Shown here piece after piece: positions 1-5,644 of a DNA stretch of 9,680 bases. A program made the position numbers and the translations under genes. Source of the DNA: SZUA-217 sp034658975 (GTDB lineage Bacteria; Actinomycetota; Acidimicrobiia; Spongiisociales; ZC4RG35); NCBI GenBank assembly GCA_034658975.1, contig JAYEGJ010000085.1:1-9680 (forward strand), in the 5' to 3' direction. Under the pieces are notes generated by a model, which saw only the letters and a list, made by a program, of their open reading frames with translations, was not told where the DNA came from and made no database searches. Positions within the stretch are counted from its first letter, which is position 1. Every line of letters begins with the position of its first letter.

Positions 1-2
1 CC

Positions 3-206
3 GAGACGTTGCAGGAGATGGCCTATCAGATGGCACACAGCCACGTCAGCCTTTGTCAACTGACGTCGCTAGCGGGTGATTGTGCCCATATCAGTCCCGA
101 GGAGACGCTTGATCGGGTCGATGGCCTCGAGCCCGCTCAACTCGCCTCTCTTCTCGCTCCCTCAGCGTGGATGTCAATCGACCTCCATCGCCGACTCGGA
201 GCCTGA
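3..206 (+). CDS. Possible C-terminal end of an unidentified protein, cut by the left window edge
   Basis: An open frame enters from the left edge and runs 67 codons to a TGA at 204-206. The translation has a protein-like character, with a helical, acidic stretch around ISPEETLDRVDGLEPAQLAS and a short terminal segment after APSAWMSIDL. The pattern 'S-P-E-E-x-L-x-R-V-x-x-L-x-x-x-x-L-A-x-L-L' is weakly reminiscent of the last helices of M16-type (insulinase-like) peptidases, but this is only a resemblance and no catalytic motif is visible. It would converge on the hydrolase gene and overlap its 3' end by 33 bp. GC bias at third codon positions is only moderate, so it could also be a chance open frame. 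No downstream terminator was seen. Confidence 0.3.
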   Translation, partial: ETLQEMAYQMAHSHVSLCQLTSLAGDCAHISPEETLDRVDGLEPAQLASLLAPSAWMSIDLHRRLGA

Positions 207-839
207 GCGAGCGAATGCATCGAATCGGTGGCCGATGATGCGCTGGACCGCTCCGAGGATGAGGGTGAGAAGAGGCCTGGGGATGCTCGCCATCTGCTCA
301 CGCATCATGTCCCCGGGGTGGGCCGGAGCAGAGACCGAAACGACTGCATCGAGGCGGTCGCCTCGGGAAGCGCTGAGAATGGCGGCCCCAGCTCCAACGG
401 AATGACCGATGACACCGGCCGAGGTCACTGCCGGATGCGCCCTCGTCCAGTCTGCGGCGACTTCGAGGTCCTCGGCGAAGCGTGGCATCGACGTGAAGCC
501 GTCGTGCTCCGAGAGCCCATGGTTGCGAGCATCGAGGAACAGGGTGTGAAACCCGGCCCGGTGAAGGTGGGGAGCGAGTGGGAGCATGAGAGAAGCATTG
601 CCACCCCAACCGTGGAGGACGATCACCGCCGGTGCCTTCTGGTCGACCGGGATGAACCAACCGTGCAGCCGGGTTCGGTTGCCGCCGGCGAGCCACACAT
701 CCTCCTCGGGCAATCCGAGATCGGCCGGAGTCTGTCTGCTATCTCGTTGGGGAGGAGCGAAAGCGCGCTTCAAGACTCTGGGTGCCGTGTAATACGCCCC
801 GACCGCGATTGCGAATGGAAGCCAGATCCACCTCTTCAT
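174..839 (-). CDS. Alpha/beta hydrolase, C-terminally short (221 aa)
   Basis: Predicted membrane-anchored serine hydrolase of unknown substrate. Residues about 4-18 form one hydrophobic segment (WIWLPFAIAVGAYYT). The hydrolase core follows: oxyanion-hole motif HGWGG at 76-80, strand and loop FLDARNHGLS at 101-110, and the nucleophile elbow G145-H-S147-V-G149. The ATG at 839 is chosen because it overlaps the TGA of the upstream TetR gene as ATGA, which implies translational coupling and a common transcript. Related YfhR-like hydrolases usually continue about 60-80 residues beyond a 'GHRFD-x-x-A-P' segment, with a 'PvLlvHG' strand, a catalytic Asp and a final His. Here the protein stops 14 residues after GHRFD, and none of the three minus frames from 173 to 1 encodes that missing part. 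It is therefore either a truncated, probably inactive remnant or an unusually short family member. Confidence 0.75.
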   Translation of the reverse strand: MKRWIWLPFAIAVGAYYTAPRVLKRAFAPPQRDSRQTPADLGLPEEDVWLAGGNRTRLHGWFIPVDQKAPAVIVLHGWGGNASLMLPLAPHLHRAGFHTLFLDARNHGLSEHDGFTSMPRFAEDLEVAADWTRAHPAVTSAGVIGHSVGAGAAILSASRGDRLDAVVSVSAPAHPGDMMREQMASIPRPLLTLILGAVQRIIGHRFDAFARSGSESAMEVD

Positions 840-1447
840 GTCGGGCGGCTGACGTCGCCAAGCCCACCTTCCAGCACGTCGAAGCAGTAGGTGATGTGGT
901 CGGGGAGACGAGAGTGTCCGTCGTCGGTGAGCCAGCGGCGAAGCGAGGTCCGCATTGCTGCCAGGGCCGCACCGGCGATGAGCCAAGGTCGGATGTCTTC
1001 CATGTCATCGAGCCCGAGCCAGTCGGAGACAGCATCGGCCACTGCTTCTTCCCAACTTGCTTGAACCAGAAGGTTTCGAGCCGCTACCGACGGCGTCGTC
1101 TGGATGATGCGGAAGCGCCGCAATAATTCTTCTCGCTCAACTTCGTAGTCGGCTCCGACGGTCAGGAAGGCGTCTCGCAGGGCGGGCCAGGGTGCCTGAT
1201 CAGCCGGGCTCGCCTTCAGGGCGGCGACGATCTGGTCCAGTCGGATCGTGTAGTCGGCCAGAACCACATCCTCTTTCGACGGGAAATAGTGGAAGAACGT
1301 CCTGGGGGCAATATCGGCTGCGGCAGCAACGTCGTCGATCGTCGTTCCCTCAAAACCGCGCTCATCGAAAAGGTCGAGTGCCGCCTCCTCGATTTCGCGT
1401 CGAGTGCGTTGCTTCTTGCGGTCTCGCAGGCCGGGTGTCTCAGACAT
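836..1447 (-). CDS. TetR/AcrR-family transcriptional regulator (203 aa)
   Basis: Predicted ligand-responsive repressor, cytoplasmic. The N-terminal helix-turn-helix lies at residues about 15-63: a basic first helix (RKKQRTRREIEEAALDLF), then GFEGTTIDDVAAAADIAPRT and the highly typical FFHYFPSKEDVVL. The rest is an all-helical ligand/dimerisation domain with no obvious close match, and the 203-residue length is normal. The ATG at 1447 is the first in-frame start before the HTH. No Shine-Dalgarno sequence precedes it, and the predicted promoter places the transcript start only about 2 nt upstream. The gene is divergent from the MMPL exporter, with two facing promoters inside an inverted repeat between them, so the likely targets are itself and the exporter. 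It overlaps the downstream hydrolase by 4 nt. The family assignment is strong; the ligand cannot be told from the sequence. Confidence 0.93.
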   Translation of the reverse strand: MSETPGLRDRKKQRTRREIEEAALDLFDERGFEGTTIDDVAAAADIAPRTFFHYFPSKEDVVLADYTIRLDQIVAALKASPADQAPWPALRDAFLTVGADYEVEREELLRRFRIIQTTPSVAARNLLVQASWEEAVADAVSDWLGLDDMEDIRPWLIAGAALAAMRTSLRRWLTDDGHSRLPDHITYCFDVLEGGLGDVSRPT

Positions 1448-1455
1448 GGAAGCCC

Positions 1456-1484
1456 ACTATGACATGATTGTGCGGCTGACGCAA
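1456..1484 (-). promoter_or_regulatory. Predicted promoter for the TetR-hydrolase pair
   Basis: On the minus strand a -35 TTGCGT (1484-1479) is followed after 17 nt by a -10 CATAGT (1461-1456). The expected transcript start is near 1449, about 2 nt before the TetR ATG at 1447. This implies a nearly leaderless mRNA, in keeping with the absence of a Shine-Dalgarno sequence and with how common leaderless genes are in actinobacteria. Confidence 0.5.
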
Positions 1485-1486
1485 TT

Positions 1487-1514
1487 TTGCATTGTCTGCA
1501 ATCATGCGTATAGT
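1487..1514 (+). promoter_or_regulatory. Predicted promoter for the MMPL exporter
   Basis: A -35 TTGCAT (1487-1492) and a -10 TATAGT (1509-1514) are separated by 16 nt. Initiation would fall near 1521, upstream of the chosen ATG at 1549. This promoter is almost the mirror image of the TetR promoter, and its -10 lies in the right arm of the inverted repeat. Confidence 0.5.
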
Positions 1515-1548
1515 GCAGCAACCTCAGAGAGAGAGATTGGAAGAATTA

Positions 1549-3867
1549 ATGCTTGCTCGGATCGGCCATTTCGCTTCGACTCACCCGTGGCGCTACGTCG
1601 CTGCCTGGCTGATGACCGCGGCCATACTCGTCGGCGCTGTTATCTCCATCGGGCCCGCCTTCACCTCCAGCATCACAGCACCAGCTTCCGAGAGCAGTGC
1701 CGGTCTCGAGATCCTCATGGCCGAGTTCCCCAGTTCCGGAGGGGACTCAGGAACGATCGTGTTCAAGGCAGACCAGGGCGTCACCGACCCCGAGGTGCAG
1801 TCGTCAATGACCGAACTCTTTGATGCCACCAAGGAGATCGAGGGCGTCGTCAACGTCATCAGTCCCTACTCCCCCATCGGTGCAACCCAGATCTCCACTA
1901 CCGGAGACAGCGCCGGAAATGTGGCCTTTGCCCAGCTCGTGCTCGATGCGGACACCACCACGGATGACGGCGCAAGGATCGGAGATGAGATCGCTGCCCT
2001 CTCCCCCGACATCGACGGACTCGAGATCGCTCTGGGCGGAGACATGTTCCGCCTTCGCGAACCGCCGAGTTCGGAGATGCTTGGGCTCGCATTCGCAACC
2101 TTCATATTGATCCTGTCGTTCGGCTCCGTGCTCGCCATGGGTCTCCCGATCGCGACAGCTCTTGCCGGTGTCGGTACCGGAGTACTGGCGACGGCACTGC
2201 TGAGCAACCTCATCGAGATGCCTGACTTCGCAGCCACCATTGGGATCATGATCGGCCTCGGTGTTGGCATTGACTACGCCCTGTTCATCGTGACCAGATA
2301 CCAGGAGCACCTCAACGCCGGGGAGTCGGTTCCCAAGTCGGTGGCCACATCCCTCGACACGGCAGGCCGAGCGGTTCTCTTCGCCGGCGTCACTGTCGTC
2401 GTGTCACTTCTCGGCATGCTGCTCATGGGCGTCACGTTCGTCACAGGGCTGGCATTCGCGGCCGCCACGACCGTGCTTCTCACCATGGTCGCGTCAATCA
2501 CTCTCCTTCCTGCCCTGATCGGGCTTGCCGGCGAACGGATCCAGATCACCCATTGGAGTGGCCTCATCGGATCACTCCTCGTTGCGATCGCTCTTGCAGG
2601 CGTCGCCCTCGACATCACAGTCCTGCGCTTCGCTGCGGTGCTTGCGGTGATCGTTGTCATCGCCGGCCGCTTCAAGGGCCCGCTCAACAAGACCATCAAC
2701 CTGACGTCTGACAAGCCCATGGAGGAGACAGCCTCCTACCGCTGGAGCCGGCTCGTCCAGCGGCGGGCCGTCATCATCACGATCTCGGCGACTTTGCTCC
2801 TCGCGATCATCACCATCCCCGTCTTCTCCATACAACTCGGGTTCGCCGACGCCGGGAATGATCCTGAAGGAACCACGACCCGAACGGCATACGACCTGCT
2901 CGAAGAAGGCTTCGGTCCCGGGGCCAACGGGCCGCTGATTCTCGTCACCGAGCTCCCTCCGAACGCCAACCTCATGGAGATACAGGCGGTAACTCAAACC
3001 CTTCAACAGGTGGAAGGCGTCACCCAAGTATCACCGGGCATCCCAAACGATCCGCAGCAACCTTCGGCTGTTCTGTGGCAGGTGATCCCGGCGACGTCCC
3101 CCCAGGATCAGGCCACTGCGGACCTCGTCTATACGTTGCGTGACGATGTCGTTCCACAGATCGACGAAACGCTGGGAACAGACATACTGGTCACCGGACC
3201 TGTGGCCGCGAATCTCGACTTCTCCGACTACCTATCCCAGCGGATCTGGTACTTCTACGGCGCAGTCCTGCTGATCTCGTTCCTGTTCCTGATGGCAGTA
3301 TTCCGGTCGGTGCTGGTGCCACTCAAGGCGGTTGCGATGAATCTGCTCGCCATCGGTGCGGCGTACGGAATCGTCGTCGCGGTGTTCCAGTGGGGATGGG
3401 GCGGATTCATCCTCGGCATCGAACCCGGGCCCATCGAACCATTCATCCCCATGATGCTGTTCGCGATCGTCTTCGGACTGTCGATGGACTACGAGGTGTT
3501 CCTGCTGACACGGATCCGTGAGGAGTACGACCACACCGGGGACAACAGCCAGGCGGTCGCCGACGGATTGACAGCCACGGCACGCGTCATCACTGCCGCC
3601 GCCCTGATCATGGTGTTCGTGTTCGGCAGCTTCATGCTCGAGGACATGAGGACTGTCAAGATCCTCGGGCTGGGTCTCGCTGCCGCCGTCGCCATCGACG
3701 CAACGGTGATTCGGATGCTGCTCGTGCCGGCGACGATGGAGCTCCTGGGTGACAAGAACTGGTGGATTCCGCGCTGGCTCGACCGAATACTCCCCAACCT
3801 GGTGGTCGAGCCAAACCGTTCGGCAGAGGACTCTCTGGAACCAGAGATGCTCGAACCAGCACACTGA
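1549..3867 (+). CDS. MMPL/RND-superfamily transporter (772 aa)
   Basis: Predicted proton-driven inner-membrane exporter of lipids or hydrophobic compounds. TM1 is at about 16-36, the first large extracytoplasmic domain at 37-172 and a TM bundle at about 176-330. TM7 lies at 407-427, the second extracytoplasmic domain at 429-563 and the second TM bundle at about 568-740. Each bundle has the MMPL signature: G238-V-G-I-D242-Y243 in the first half and G-L-S-M-D647-Y648 in the second; the Asp-Tyr pairs are the presumed proton relay. Between the halves there is an additional hydrophobic stretch at 338-374. ATG 1549 is chosen because GGAAG lies 5 nt upstream and because the earlier starts (TTG 1492, ATG 1504) lie within the predicted promoter. 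It is divergent from, and probably repressed by, TetR. The substrate is unknown. Confidence 0.92.
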   Translation: MLARIGHFASTHPWRYVAAWLMTAAILVGAVISIGPAFTSSITAPASESSAGLEILMAEFPSSGGDSGTIVFKADQGVTDPEVQSSMTELFDATKEIEGVVNVISPYSPIGATQISTTGDSAGNVAFAQLVLDADTTTDDGARIGDEIAALSPDIDGLEIALGGDMFRLREPPSSEMLGLAFATFILILSFGSVLAMGLPIATALAGVGTGVLATALLSNLIEMPDFAATIGIMIGLGVGIDYALFIVTRYQEHLNAGESVPKSVATSLDTAGRAVLFAGVTVVVSLLGMLLMGVTFVTGLAFAAATTVLLTMVASITLLPALIGLAGERIQITHWSGLIGSLLVAIALAGVALDITVLRFAAVLAVIVVIAGRFKGPLNKTINLTSDKPMEETASYRWSRLVQRRAVIITISATLLLAIITIPVFSIQLGFADAGNDPEGTTTRTAYDLLEEGFGPGANGPLILVTELPPNANLMEIQAVTQTLQQVEGVTQVSPGIPNDPQQPSAVLWQVIPATSPQDQATADLVYTLRDDVVPQIDETLGTDILVTGPVAANLDFSDYLSQRIWYFYGAVLLISFLFLMAVFRSVLVPLKAVAMNLLAIGAAYGIVVAVFQWGWGGFILGIEPGPIEPFIPMMLFAIVFGLSMDYEVFLLTRIREEYDHTGDNSQAVADGLTATARVITAAALIMVFVFGSFMLEDMRTVKILGLGLAAAVAIDATVIRMLLVPATMELLGDKNWWIPRWLDRILPNLVVEPNRSAEDSLEPEMLEPAH

Positions 3868-3967
3868 TTTGAATATGTCTCAGGATCTGGTGATTGTCGG
3901 AGCGACATCGTGAACTCACTGGCACCTGGAGCGAAAACTCGCAACCACTACCGCCCGAAGACGGCAC

Positions 3968-3973
3968 AAGGAG
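3968..3973 (+). promoter_or_regulatory. Ribosome binding site deciding the dps start
   Basis: AAGGAG matches the anti-Shine-Dalgarno well. It leaves 10 nt to ATG 3984 but only 1 nt to the upstream in-frame ATG 3975, so it supports the shorter protein starting MNIGTG. Confidence 0.6.
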
Positions 3974-3983
3974 AATGAACCCA

Positions 3984-4451
3984 ATGAACATCGGAACCGG
4001 CCTCAACGAGGCAGACCGCAAGAACGTCGCGACAGAGCTCTCCCAGCTACTCGCCGACAGCTACACGCTCTACCTGAAGAGCCACAACTACCACTGGAAC
4101 GTGACAGGCCCCATGTTTCAAACCCTCCACCTGATGTTCGAGCAGCACTACTTGGAGTTGGCGCTGGCAGTAGACGAGATTGCCGAACGGATCCGTGCAC
4201 TGGGTCATACGGCGCCTGCCACCTACGGGGAATTCGCCCGTCTGTCATCCATTCCAGAGGAGGCCTCGCCGCCCGAGGCCACGGCAATGGTGGAGAACCT
4301 GGTCGACGCACACGGCGCGGTCATCACAAAGGCAAGGGCCACCCTCACGGTGGCTGAGGAGGCAAACGACGCCGCCACGGCCGACCTCGCCACACGCCGT
4401 ATCGACGTTCACGAGAAGACCTCCTGGATGCTCCGAAGCCTTCTCGAATAG
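3984..4451 (+). CDS. dps: Dps-family ferritin-like protein (155 aa)
   Basis: Dodecameric mini-ferritin that oxidises Fe(II), stores iron and protects DNA from peroxide damage; cytoplasmic. Helix A carries KSHNYHWNVTGPMF. The inter-subunit ferroxidase ligands are visible with classical spacing: H37, H49 (+12), D64 (+15) and E68 (+4, in DEIAERI), followed by the usual ALG. The length is typical, and the N-terminal extension before the helix bundle is short with few basic residues, so DNA binding through an N-terminal tail is not evident. ATG 3984 is preferred because AAGGAG (3968-3973) sits 10 nt upstream; an in-frame ATG at 3975 is only 1 nt from it. The gene is 116 bp after the exporter and is probably transcribed with the cupin downstream. 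A short palindrome lies upstream at 3895-3907. Confidence 0.93.
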   Translation: MNIGTGLNEADRKNVATELSQLLADSYTLYLKSHNYHWNVTGPMFQTLHLMFEQHYLELALAVDEIAERIRALGHTAPATYGEFARLSSIPEEASPPEATAMVENLVDAHGAVITKARATLTVAEEANDAATADLATRRIDVHEKTSWMLRSLLE

Positions 4452-4464
4452 GGGGCAACACCCG

Positions 4465-4518
4465 ATGGGTATCGTGAGATCCGAGAGCCAACAAGCCATA
4501 CCAACTGAGTTTCTGTGA
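4465..4518 (+). CDS. Possible 17-codon leader or coupling ORF
   Basis: ATG at 4465, encoding MGIVRSESQQAIPTEFL, stops with TGA at 4516-4518. It has a fair Shine-Dalgarno sequence, AGGGGG, that begins inside the dps stop codon (4450-4455) and lies 9 nt from the ATG. Its TGA overlaps the GTG start of the cupin as GTGA (4515-4518). The cupin start itself has no recognisable ribosome binding site, so this short ORF would deliver ribosomes to it by termination-reinitiation. The peptide has no signal, membrane segment or known motif. It could equally be a chance ORF; peptide conservation or ribosome profiling would decide. Confidence 0.4.
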   Translation: MGIVRSESQQAIPTEFL

Positions 4519-4835
4519 CTTACACCTTCATTCCCGCAGTCCCCGATCAGCTCGAGATTCCTGACGATGGGACCCTCAGCCGAATCCTCTATCGCGATGA
4601 AAGGCTCCGGGTGGTCGGGTTCGCCTTCGACGAAGGCCAGGAACTCACCGAGCACACCGCCGCCGTGCCGGCGCTGATCCAGGTCCTGACGGGCAAGCTC
4701 AGTGTCGGTCTTGGCGACGACACGATCGAAATGGGCCCGGGCGACTGGCTCCGCATGGATGCCCACCTGGCGCATTCCTTGCGAGCGCTCGAGCCGTCGA
4801 TCGTGCTTCTGACGATGCTCCCAGTCCCCAAGTAG
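4515..4835 (+). CDS. Small single-domain cupin protein (106 aa)
   Basis: A single beta-barrel cupin of unknown role; cytoplasmic, with no signal peptide. The conserved first motif is seen in EGQELTEHTAAVPALIQVLTG (residues 40-60), then a turn around GLGDDTIEMGPGDWL, and the second motif as MDAHLAHSLRALEPS (81-95). Candidate metal ligands are H47, H84 and H87. The usual second His and the Glu of motif 1 are not apparent, so metal binding may be reduced. Start: GTG 4515 is the only in-frame start, since an in-frame TGA precedes it at 4506-4508. It overlaps the stop of a 17-codon ORF and lies 63 bp after dps, suggesting one transcript. Such small cupins are often sensors, isomerases or quercetinase-like proteins, and the sequence does not discriminate. 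A hairpin follows 22 bp after the stop. Confidence 0.8.
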   Translation: MTYTFIPAVPDQLEIPDDGTLSRILYRDERLRVVGFAFDEGQELTEHTAAVPALIQVLTGKLSVGLGDDTIEMGPGDWLRMDAHLAHSLRALEPSIVLLTMLPVPK

Positions 4836-4857
4836 CGAGCCGGGACCAAACGGCCGG

Positions 4858-4885
4858 TGCCCCTGGCCATCCTCGGCCAGGGGCA
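4858..4885. terminator. Strong hairpin, probable (bidirectional) transcription terminator
   Basis: TGCCCCTGGCC at 4858-4868 and GGCCAGGGGCA at 4875-4885 form a perfect 11-bp GC-rich stem with a 6-nt loop (ATCCTC). No T-tract follows on either strand, which is common for actinobacterial terminators but lowers confidence. It lies just after the cupin stop and would end the dps-cupin transcript. It also sits where the minus-strand lipoprotein frame ceases to be recognisable. Confidence 0.55.
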
Positions 4886-4886
4886 T

Positions 4887-5021
4887 GAAGAGTAAAACCT
4901 TGCCAGTCTCCGGAGCTCCGCCATCGTCGACCGTTGTCGTCGTTTCCTCTGAGGCGCCACTGCCACAGGCTGCAGCCACCAGGGCGACGCCGACGAGCAG
5001 CAGCGTTAGTTGTTTTCTCAC
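4887..5021 (-). pseudogene. 5' remnant of a lipoprotein gene (signal peptide and spacer only)
   Basis: The GTG at 5021 (protein start MRKQLTLLLVGVALV) has a good Shine-Dalgarno sequence, AGAGGAG (5037-5031), 9 nt upstream. A lipoprotein signal peptide follows, with lipobox residues A16-A17-A18-C19, and then a typical actinobacterial flexible spacer rich in Ser, Glu and Thr (ASEETTTTVDDGG). After GKVLLF (residue 45) the frame stays open but runs through the hairpin at 4858-4885 and then antisense to the cupin and to dps, where the encoded residues have no protein character; the first in-frame stop is near 4245. The start resembles that of substrate-binding lipoproteins of ABC transporters, whose mature domain is absent here. 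The likely explanation is a deletion that left the 5' end; an assembly join at about 4886 is the alternative. Confidence 0.6.
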
Positions 5022-5644
5022 GGATCTTCACTCCTCTGTATACGGGCCAACCTGGACTCAGGCTGACCATCGACAGGAGTACGAGGAGATCTGTGATTCG
5101 GTTCTCGGTGGTTCGCCACATCCTCGGACCGAGGGTATGCGCGGGCCTGTGAGGCGATCAGGTGCCGCCGCCCGGCCGGGATCAGTTCCCGGATTGGGGA
5201 AAAACCAACTTCGGTAGCGACCAGGGAACACCCTCGTTCAGTGCGGACTGCCTTGCGGTTCGCCTTGCAGGTGGCAACAGCTGTGACTAGGAGTCTGCTG
5301 ATTGATGCCGTTGCTCAGATCGGCGGCCAGACGCGCCAGTCGCAAGGACGAGGTTTCGCCACTCCTGGTGCGGAATGGTGAAGCCGAGGACACCGCGAGT
5401 GGTGATGGCTGGTCGTTCGAGATGGGTGACATGCATTATTCAGCGGGCTCTAGGAGTCGGGGCATTTGTTCGCGCCCGGTCGCATCTCAGTCCGGCCCAC
5501 TGAACCACCCACCCTCGAGCGGCTCGCAGATCGTCGGAGCCTTGAGCGATCCGGAGGCTATCGGAGTCGGCGATCTGGATCGGCCTGACACAGGCAAGAC
5601 GCCTCGGCATCCAGCGTCTGTTGTCGAGATAGGCTTTTTGCCGC
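5022..5644. other. Gene-poor intergenic stretch of about 620 bp
   Basis: No open frame here looks like a real gene: candidates are Arg/Ser/Pro-rich, lack ribosome binding sites and have no recognisable domain. No tRNA-like T-loop was found. The stretch holds a perfect 13-nt palindrome, CCTCGGACCGAGG (5122-5134); a hairpin CCGGGA-TCAGT-TCCCGG (5176-5192); two copies of GCCTTGC 12 nt apart (5250, 5262); and two copies of CTAGGAGTC (5287, 5450). The sequence upstream of the next gene includes a T5 run (5635-5639) without a strong stem. It may contain the promoter of the transporter at 5645 and decayed coding sequence from the lost lipoprotein locus. Confidence 0.6.

Larger units (their letters stand above)
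1455..1515. promoter_or_regulatory. Divergent promoter and operator region with a large interrupted inverted repeat
   Basis: The left arm at 1455-1470 (CACTAT-GA-CATGATTG) is mirrored by the right arm at 1499-1515 (CAATCATG-CGT-ATAGTG). The two blocks, 6 and 8 bp, are perfect and are separated by 2 nt on one side and 3 nt on the other. The spacer of 28 nt contains a second near-palindrome, GACGCAATTTTGCATTGTC (1478-1496), centred on GCAA-TT-TTGC. The outer arms coincide with the -10 boxes of the two facing promoters, so a TetR dimer bound here would block both. This is the expected site for the adjacent TetR protein; its binding is inference. Confidence 0.6.

Noticed and set aside
228..890. 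Long plus-strand open frame antisense to the hydrolase
   Set aside because: No ribosome binding site or recognisable domain; composition (Arg, Gly, Asp rich) is what a high-GC gene gives on its opposite strand.
1492..1548. Earlier starts for the MMPL exporter (TTG 1492, ATG 1504)
   Set aside because: They fall in the predicted -35/-10 region and would add a non-conserved tail; ATG 1549 has GGAAG at a good distance.
3894..3983. Upstream in-frame extension of dps (TTG 3894, ATG 3975)
   Set aside because: The extension is unlike Dps N-termini, and the AAGGAG site fits only ATG 3984.
4245..4886. Continuation of the lipoprotein frame to a 258-residue protein
   Set aside because: It is wholly antisense to the cupin and the dps 3' end, and its composition there (His/Arg/Glu-rich, no domain) is that of a shadow frame.
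5037..5042. TATACA as a -10 box for the lipoprotein remnant
   Set aside because: A transcript starting about 7 nt later would lack the Shine-Dalgarno sequence, and there is no matching -35.
5594..5639. Possible terminator before 5645 (GACGC/GCGTC stem, then a T5 run)
   Set aside because: The stem is only 5 bp with an 11-nt loop, and the T run lies about 20 nt beyond it.
5022..5644. tRNA or structured RNA in the gene-poor stretch
   Set aside because: No GTTCRANTC-type T-loop or acceptor pairing was found on either strand.
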